Part shown: positions 1 through 5,498 of the stretch, one piece after another | How the letters are laid out: the number at the start of each line of letters is the position of its first letter | Position numbering within the stretch: the stretch's first letter is position 1 | NCBI GenBank assembly: GCA_964416385.1 | Contig: CAYQDW010000101.1 | Coordinates: 1-5,498, forward strand | Length of the DNA stretch: 5,498 nt | Direction: 5' to 3' | Source of the DNA: JAUHWL01 sp964416385 | Lineage (GTDB): Bacteria > Bacteroidota > Bacteroidia > Flavobacteriales > Schleiferiaceae | Notes under the pieces: generated by a model | Told to the model about the DNA's origin: nothing | Seen by the model: only the letters and a program-made list of their open reading frames with translations | The model's database searches: none | Made by a program: the position numbers and the translations under genes

Positions 1-1276
1 CGTTGTAGTTGCCTTCTCCTAATTCAATGGTTGCAGAAGTAGTGAATGGGTTAGGTGAAATGATTAGCTGCCGTTCTACAAAACCATGTTCTTCATCACC
101 CAAATCATACGTGCTACAAACGGCATTTGGCCCATTTACATAATTGCCCACAAAGTAATTCATGTGAGTTACGGTATCTGTGCCAATGGTAGTGCTTTGC
201 TCGTTAAAGGTGCAAAACAGGGTATCATTAGCAAAACCGAAACTAATGGGCGGGCGGGCAAAGTTGCCGGGTGTGCCGCACCATTGGTGGCCATTCCAGG
301 CGGCAAAGTAGCTTATAGGGGCATCTGCAAAACCGCTGTTGCTAATAAAAGAATACAATAATGAATCATGCAAAAAGAGATCTATCACAAAGCCACCAAC
401 CCCACCGCCCATACTCGTCCATTGTGTGCCATCCCATTTGGCAATGCCATTGCCCGGGTTATATGGGTGGTCTGATTTAAAAAATGTACCTCCCATGAAC
501 AATTCATTTCTATAAAACTCCAGCGCTGTTGCTCTGGCCCAGCCACCCCAGAGGCCATAGGGGTAAGGGTGCCATTGTGTGCCATCCCAACGCACAATGC
601 CTTTCCAACCGGCACTGTCGTTTGGTGGGCTGCCGTTGTTTACTGTATAAATCTGCCCATTGTGTATCTGCAAGTCGGCAAAGGCGCCAAAAAATCCCCA
701 AGTTTCGGTTGGGTGGACTGGATTGCCTACATTTTGCCAAGGCAATGTATCGTGCTTAAACACTAAGTAGCCGAGCGTGTCGGTGGGCGAAGCATAGCCG
801 GCCCAAATTAATATGCTATCTCCAGAAACATCGATATCTTCCACGAAGTGAAAGAATGGATCAGACCACAAACTATCGTTCCACCACTTTAGAAGTGAAG
901 CAGAATAGGTCTGCGTACTGTCTAAATCTGAAATTGCAGGATTGAATTGCCCACCGATGAGTAAGGTATCACCCCACAAAGCAATGTCCTTTACTTTGCT
1001 GAAACCACCAATAGGAAAAGTAATGGGCAGTGGTACCCATTCACCACCTTCACGGTAGGCCACACCCCTACGTATGCTGTCTTCATCCAACCACGTGCCG
1101 TATATCCATTCTTTACCCAAAATGTTATTCTTAAATTTAATATCAAAATAATCAGGGTAATTCCATTGCGTTGGGTAAATGCCGTCCATAGCTGGTTGCC
1201 AATTTTGCGCACCCAGTTTCTGCAGGGCACACAAAATAAAGGCTATTAACACACTAAAGCTTGCTAATCTTAGCAT
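1..1276 (-). CDS. T9SS-secreted beta-propeller-like protein, 3' end cut by window edge
   Basis: An uninterrupted minus-strand frame of 425 codons starts at the ATG at 1274-1276 and is still open at the window edge. Residues 1-24 form a Sec signal peptide: short basic start (MLRL), hydrophobic core, and a likely cleavage after G-A-Q24. The mature part has six blade-like motifs ending in a Trp, at about W80 (EGGEW), W137, W180, W235 (WDGTQW), W286 (WDGTQW) and W332 (WNGHQW). They are spaced 43-57 residues apart and some are followed by a 'LLIGGQF' or 'LFMGGTF' strand, which fits a six- or seven-bladed propeller. At residues 406-411 'ISPNPF' begins a type A T9SS sorting domain; roughly 60 more residues should lie outside the window. 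The protein is probably exported through the outer membrane and released or anchored. No catalytic residues are recognisable. The start overlaps the end of the upstream cargo gene by 23 bp, which suggests one transcript and coupled translation. The exact ligand or role is unknown. Confidence 0.9.
   Translation of the reverse strand, partial: MLRLASFSVLIAFILCALQKLGAQNWQPAMDGIYPTQWNYPDYFDIKFKNNILGKEWIYGTWLDEDSIRRGVAYREGGEWVPLPITFPIGGFSKVKDIALWGDTLLIGGQFNPAISDLDSTQTYSASLLKWWNDSLWSDPFFHFVEDIDVSGDSILIWAGYASPTDTLGYLVFKHDTLPWQNVGNPVHPTETWGFFGAFADLQIHNGQIYTVNNGSPPNDSAGWKGIVRWDGTQWHPYPYGLWGGWARATALEFYRNELFMGGTFFKSDHPYNPGNGIAKWDGTQWTSMGGGVGGFVIDLFLHDSLLYSFISNSGFADAPISYFAAWNGHQWCGTPGNFARPPISFGFANDTLFCTFNEQSTTIGTDTVTHMNYFVGNYVNGPNAVCSTYDLGDEEHGFVERQLIISPNPFTTSATIELGEGNYN
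419..589 (-). repeat. WDGTQW-coding direct repeats
   Basis: An identical 18-bp sequence lies at 419-436 and 572-589, exactly 153 bp (51 codons) apart. A diverged third copy lies at 281-298, 138 bp (46 codons) from the middle one. Read on the minus strand they encode WDGTQW, WDGTQW and WNGHQW, one per propeller-like blade. The identity at DNA level is limited to the motif itself, so it reflects blade duplication or shared codon choice and not a mobile repeat. Confidence 0.75.
1254..1276 (-). other. 23-bp overlap of two cargo genes
   Basis: The upstream gene ends ...Y-H-A-K-I-S-K-L-TAG at 1254, while the downstream ATG lies at 1274-1276 in another frame within the same bases. There is no purine-rich ribosome site before the ATG (the preceding bases read CTATACTTACC). 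The arrangement suggests that the downstream start is fed by ribosomes finishing the upstream gene. Confidence 0.85.
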
Positions 1277-4200
1277 GGTAAGTATAGTTGGCGTTAATAA
1301 AATAGATGCCCGGGGCGAGATTGCCAAGGTTTAATTCAATCTCGACCATACTGTTGGCATAGGTTTGGGTGTATACTAAGCGGCCATTAATATCTACGAT
1401 GCTTACCACAGCAATGGCTTCCTGGTTTGCGAGTTGTATTTTTATCTGGCCAGTACATGGGTTTGGGTATGTTAATAGCGACCCTGCCACTTTTGTACTT
1501 TCTTCCACATCTAACCCTGTCTCAATATTAGTAATCCCAAAACGCGTAATAACAATATCTGAGGCAATGAACGACCAAAATGGTTTGTCTTTAAACCATG
1601 AATTTGGAGTGCTTAATGATGATACCGGATACTTTTCAGGGTTAGATATGTAAGAACCTGGACTTTCTGACCGGCTTGTTGCTGTTGTTAATACATATGC
1701 CTGATTATTCAGCGAATAACTGTGCACATCGCCTAGAAATTCTCTGCCAAGGTGCCCACCCAGTGTTTGACTTGTGGAATTATTACCATACATGGTACCC
1801 CAATTATAAAAGTCGAAAATGGGGTTTGCATGATTTTTGTACGAAAAAGCGGCTAAATAAATATCTTCTCTTGCGGGCCATGTATTGGCATTTACATTCT
1901 CATAAAAGTAACCCGGCCTGTAATATGAAGGAGCATTGTCTATAACAGATGCAGATGCGAATAATGTGTTAACTTGGTTGTTATAACTTAGCCGCCCTCT
2001 TCCCGGTAGAAGACCGTGGCCGTTATTTGTTCCACCATCGCTCCAAAAATCTATAGGCGTAGCCGCATATCCATTCCACATGTCTGCTTGTTGGCCGTTC
2101 AAGCCAAAATATGTTTTCCATTTTACAAATCCTTCGTCTATGCGAAGTAAAAATGCCTCTCCATTCGTAGATTGATATTGGCTTGTTGTGAAATTAAACG
2201 GTGTTTCAAGACCACTATCATCTAAGCCAAAATAAACCCAGCCGTATTCGTGCGCCCACGCTGTACTGCTAAAAAATTCCAGGTATTTCCAGTCTTTGTC
2301 AAAACTGCTTAAACTGCCGGCAAAGCGCTGGGAAGCGGGGTTAAAGGTGCCAATTTTTGCATGCGTAACACCACGCCCGCAATAGCTGGCTCCATCGCCC
2401 GCAAAACAGATGTCATACAGTTCATCAAAATCTGTGGAAAGATACGTGTTCTGTGTGCCAGGTATTGTAATTGAAATGCCCCCGCCTAGAATAATTGAAG
2501 CATAAACCACCTTATAGGAACTTAAGTCTATTGCAGCAACGTAGCCTCGTTTATTGCCTATATTAGGGTGGGTTAGTGTAAAAAAACTGCCATCGTTCGG
2601 GTTATATACAGGTAGTGTGTGGTTGGCGGGTGGGTTTTGGCTGCTGCTCGCTACATTGCTACCGTTGTTTGCTTGCGTGGTGCTGCCTACAAAATACAGA
2701 ATGCCACCGGGGGTAATGTCTAAAGCATTAACTGTTTCGTGGCCAGCGCCACCAAAGGGTGTTAGCAATAATTTAGTACCGGAGGAGTTGTCAAGTGTAC
2801 CAATAAACAGTTCTGAAGTAGTTTGAACAGAGGTATTGCTTTGTTGATAGGCTCCAGAAGGAATGTTTGACGATGTGGAAGGTGATAGATTACCGCGATA
2901 TTCACCAACAATGTGGACTTCCTTAGTGTTCATGGGAAAAGTTGTGATATTCTCATGTAACCCAACCCCTTTTACCCGGTAGCTATTGTATCCGTTTGTT
3001 GTAGCAGAACCTAGAATAGAAACCCATTGCAATACAGCATTTTGGTTAAATTTAGCTACAAGGCCTTTGTATTGGCCGTTTAGCATACTGGGTGTAACAC
3101 CGGTACCATTTGGAAAGGCCCACGATTGGGTAAAGCCGGCCACAAAGAGGTCGCCATTGCTTTCATCAACGGTCATGTCAAAGCTGCCGTCATCGCCATC
3201 GCCACCAAAAAAGGTGCTCCAGTCCATATTGTCTATGGCGCTGGCTGTATAGGCCGCGCCAATGCCATTTTTAATTTGTATTACGTAGGGGTATTGTACA
3301 TCGCCCTGGTGTGTAAAGCGCAGGCGTCCATTAGCATCAAGATAATACTCGGTTAGGTTATCGTCAATAGTATCGCCCCCTAAGGTGTAGCTAAAGGGAT
3401 TTATCCAAACAATATCGTCTTTTAAGGTTGGTATGTGTACATCGCCACTGTGAAGAAAAGTGCCGGTTGCACCGTCAATTTGCAAGGCAATATCAGCCAG
3501 GTTTGCGCTTTCGTCTTTTAAAACCAGCACTAACTTAAAGCCCTGACTGTTGGTGGTAATAAAGGCATCAGTACCTGGATAAACATTTGGGTAGGCCAGC
3601 ACATTTTGCGCTTGTTGCTGCTCAAAGGCTTGCGCATCAAGGTAATAATTAAAAAATTCAGGTCGGGTATATTGGCTAATGTGGCCAAGGCTGGTGGGTT
3701 GGCTGCCTGCAAAGCTAAAGTCTATGCGTTGTATAAAATCGTTGGCAACATTGTCATTAGTATAATCCCACAAGCGGGTGCTAAAAAAATCATCGGCAAA
3801 AAAGTATTCGTGTGCCAAGCCAAAAGTGGTGTACTTAATGTCGTTGGCCAACGTGCCATTAGCGTGGTAAACACGGCCGGCTGCTTCTAATATAAGGCTG
3901 CCTTTAGAAAAGGGCTCATTGTCTAAGGGGTAATGCACTTCTTCGTAATTGTAGGCTTTTGTTTTGGTAATGCCTTGTATAGCATAGGTAACGTAAATGT
4001 CGCCCAGCATATTGGCTTCTAAATTTAAGGCCGTTTCATTACTTGTTGGGTCATCGCTTATGCGCTCTTCCCACAATAGGTTGCCGCTTGTGCCTTCAAA
4101 GCAATAGATGTACACATCTTTTTGCGCCCCTTGGGTTACATTGGCTAAAACAAGGTAGTTGCCGTCATTGTCTTCCAACACTTTTATTGCCCTGTCATTT

Positions 4201-5250
4201 TCGCCAAAAGCATCAAATGTAGTATGCCAAATTAATGCACCGCCTTGGGTGTATTTGCGCAGCAACAAATCCTCATTGTTTGGCGCTATGGTTGTATAGC
4301 CAACGGTGGTTAAGGTTCCGGCATTGTTGGTTATTACGGCCGTAAACTCATCATTTAATCCCGCAAAGCTGTACGTATCATTCCAGAGGTAATTGTTGGT
4401 GGCGTCAAGCACCACAATTTTTGCATCGCTTTGCAAGCCATTTAGGGTACGGCCAACTAAATTGATGAAACCGTTTTGCAATACGCCATCTTTTAATTCA
4501 TCTGTTGTATTGGCTATGCCGTTTGTGCGTTCTTCGCTAATTAAATCACCATTTTCATTGTAAAACCAAGATACTATATCCCAATCTGTTTGCGTTGTCT
4601 GGCTCGATCCATTTACTTGTATCAGGCCATTTTCAACAAATACTTTCAATCCAACATCGGCCTGCCCTGCAAAATCATATTTGCTTTGCCATAATTGTTG
4701 GCCGTCTATTGATATGGCCTGCAAAAGCATATCGTAGTTTCCTGATTTATCTGTTGTGCCACAGACTATAAATTGCTCATTCTGGGTGTTTATTACAAAA
4801 GATGCCGGCACTTGTTCACCTGTTTCTGCCAGTATTGTTAACCATTCTACCACCCCGGCTTGATTTATTTGTGCCAGAAACAAATCTGCATTTACGCCAT
4901 TTGCATCGGTCTTTACACCAAGTAAATAAATTTCGTTGTTATAATCAAGTAGTTGTACCGGTTGGAATTGGTCTGTTGTGGTGTTATTTAACGATGCCGT
5001 CCAAAGCAGCGTGCCTTAAGGATCCCACTTTTGAATTTTGGTATCCAGCCCTTTTGAAGCATTTAACTCTGTTCCTGCCCGATAAAAATGCTGTGTAGCA
5101 TCAATTAAACTTGGTGCACCAAAAGGCGTAGTTTGTACGCCTCTGTTTTCTGCCCAAAGCAGACTAATTGCGTTGTTTTGGGCTTGTAAGCCCCCCCCCT
5201 ACAATGAAGCTTACCAAAAGTGGTTTTAGAATACCGATTGATAATTTCAT
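1254..5250 (-). CDS. Large T9SS-secreted multi-repeat surface protein (propeller + SBBP), disrupted at 5' end
   Basis: The undisturbed frame runs from codon 79 to the TAG at 1254-1256. The true start is most likely the ATG at 5248-5250, because it opens a signal peptide (MKLSIGILKP..., hydrophobic core, L-Q-A-Q24). Joining it to the main frame needs eight G instead of nine at 5191-5199; the joined product would be about 1,331 residues. Residues 25-425 hold eight repeats of 51-53 residues, each centred on an 'xG-hh-W' turn (W32, W83, W136, W187, S238, W289, W341, W393), resembling a PQQ-like propeller. Residues ~446-667 resemble the domain found before SBBP repeats (DUF7948 in my recollection of Pfam). 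SBBP-like repeats follow, the first being 'WSTFFGGDGDD' at 677 with 'GDLFVAGFT' after it. A type A T9SS sorting domain occupies ~1259-1331 (YPNP, GRLV, PGIYFI, KISKL). The protein is probably a surface adhesin-like or structural protein; no catalytic motif is seen. An in-frame TAA at codon 78 is a second lesion, so the gene may be a pseudogene, phase-off, or mis-sequenced. Confidence 0.85.
5016..5018 (-). other. In-frame TAA nonsense codon (codon 78)
   Basis: The reading on both sides is the same frame and continues one repeat: 'KIQKWDP' - TAA - 'GTLLWTASL'. Neighbouring repeats have a D-x-x-G-hh-W turn here, so a residue such as Gln is expected; CAA to TAA is a single transition. No in-frame restart nearby would keep the signal peptide. 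The TTG at 4881-4883 is the first usable start codon of the open frame below the stop, but a product from it would lack any export signal. Confidence 0.85.
5191..5199 (-). repeat. G9 homopolymer inside signal-peptide coding region
   Basis: Nine C on the plus strand read as nine G in the gene, at codons 18-20, just before the signal-peptidase site. With nine G the frame from the ATG at 5250 ends at a TAG at 5164-5166 after 28 residues. With eight G it reads V-G-G-G-L-Q-A-Q and continues into the main frame. Runs of this length are prone to slipped-strand mispairing and also to homopolymer miscounting in sequencing. Confidence 0.85.
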
Positions 5251-5397
5251 GTAATAAATATTTAGATGAGCAGTAAATATCGAATTTTCTTGGAAACGAA
5301 AACCCCGCTCTGAAAATTCCAGAGCGGGGTTTTTTCTCTCTCAAATCTATCATGGCAATGCGTAGCGCAGAAGCTCCGCAAGCCATAATGTCTTGAT
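5251..5397. other. Intergenic region between two cargo genes
   Basis: This 147-bp gap holds the terminator at 5299-5335. To its left, 48 AT-rich bases lead up to the ATG at 5250; I find neither a convincing Bacteroidota promoter (TTTG with TAnnTTTG) nor a Shine-Dalgarno sequence, though the promoter for the large gene must lie here or inside the terminator unless there is read-through. To its right, an imperfect hairpin (ATGGC/GCCAT and TGCG/CGCA, 5352-5386) sits in the 3' untranslated stretch of the rightmost gene. Confidence 0.6.
5299..5335. terminator. Intrinsic terminator, apparently bidirectional
   Basis: A perfect 14-bp inverted repeat (AAAACCCCGCTCTG at 5299-5312 with its complement at 5320-5333) encloses a 7-base loop. 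The arms end in A and T runs, so each strand yields a GC-rich stem followed by U residues (four on the minus strand, six on the plus strand). It lies 64 bases past the stop codon of the rightmost gene and 48 bases before the ATG of the large gene, so it should separate their transcripts. Confidence 0.88.
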
Positions 5398-5498
5398 TTA
5401 CTCTACCACAAACTTAGAGGTGCGGGCATAGCCCTTATCGTTAGTAACAGTCATCATGTAGATGCCTGCCTTCATGTTGCCACGTTCAATAATCACGT
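5398..5498 (-). CDS. C-terminal end of another T9SS cargo protein (5' part outside window)
   Basis: Only the last 32 whole codons are present, ending with the TAA at 5398-5400. They read V-I-I-E-R-G-N, then 'MKAGIYMMTVTNDKGYA', then R-T-S-K-F-V-V-E. The L/M-x-x-GIY-hhh strand, the following turn and the short basic-hydrophobic end match the last two strands of the type A T9SS sorting domain. What the body of the protein does cannot be seen. It lies in the same orientation as the other two cargo genes but is separated from them by a strong terminator. Confidence 0.82.
   Translation of the reverse strand, partial: VIIERGNMKAGIYMMTVTNDKGYARTSKFVVE

Noticed and set aside
991..1230. A 79-codon minus-strand open frame
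   Set aside because: It lies inside the smaller cargo gene in another frame, whose own frame has a signal peptide, repeats and a sorting domain.
1229..1231. Cys16 of the smaller cargo protein as a lipoprotein anchor
   Set aside because: The preceding residues (F-I-L) do not make a lipobox, and a good signal peptidase I site (G-A-Q) follows.
3606..3890. Plus-strand open frames of 60-98 codons (here and at 86-361, 1369-1653, 2554-2826, 4802-5098)
   Set aside because: All are antisense to well-supported coding sequence with repeats and domains, and none shows a recognisable protein pattern.
4881..4883. TTG as the start codon of the large gene
   Set aside because: It merely opens the frame after the TAA. 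The coding pattern continues upstream through both lesions to a signal peptide, and a start here would remove the export signal from a T9SS cargo protein.
5016..5018. TAA read as a sense codon (recoding or altered genetic code)
   Set aside because: The rightmost gene ends with TAA at 5398-5400 where its sorting domain should end, and no recoding signal is visible. A point change or base error is simpler.
5191..5199. Programmed ribosomal frameshift at the G run
   Set aside because: Reaching the main frame would require skipping one base (+1) with no supporting slow codon or known stimulator, and the TAA would still stop translation. Transcriptional slippage is possible but leaves the same problem.
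5105..5386. A 93-codon minus-strand open frame across the intergenic gap
   Set aside because: It runs through the terminator hairpin and the signal-peptide region in the third frame, and resembles no secreted or known protein.
5352..5386. Imperfect hairpin as a second terminator or small RNA
   Set aside because: The stem has unequal bulges and a 14-base loop with no T run after it; it is too weak to call.

Overview
The window looks like chromosomal DNA from a member of the Bacteroidota. Three successive genes, all on the minus strand, encode secreted proteins of the type IX secretion system (T9SS) cargo class. The visible signs are two clear Sec signal peptides ending in an A-Q cleavage site (one needs a one-base frame repair), C-terminal type A sorting domains (YPNP or SPNP start, GIY core, basic KISKL-like end), moderate G+C, and no clear Shine-Dalgarno sequences.

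Layout, in the direction of transcription (right to left): (1) 5398-5498 is the last 32 codons of a T9SS cargo gene that begins outside the window. (2) 5251-5397 is a short intergenic gap with a strong hairpin terminator at 5299-5335. (3) 1254-5250 is a roughly 1,331-residue T9SS cargo gene. It has an N-terminal propeller-like region of eight ~52-residue repeats, a domain resembling the one that precedes SBBP repeats, SBBP-like repeats, and a sorting domain. As sequenced it is broken twice near its 5' end: a run of nine G in the signal-peptide coding region puts the frame off by one, and an in-frame TAA follows at codon 78. (4) 1-1276 is a second cargo gene that overlaps the end of the first by 23 bp and runs off the left edge inside its sorting domain. 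It has six W-containing blade-like repeats.

The two main genes probably form an operon for cell-surface or secreted beta-propeller proteins. The sequence shows no enzyme active site, so their substrates or partners are unknown. The most interesting feature is the G9 tract in the signal-peptide region, which could be a slipped-strand phase switch, a decaying gene or a homopolymer sequencing error. The second lesion (TAA) favours decay or sequence error over simple phase variation. I see no CRISPR array, mobile element, tRNA or rRNA, and no evidence for a wholly new system.
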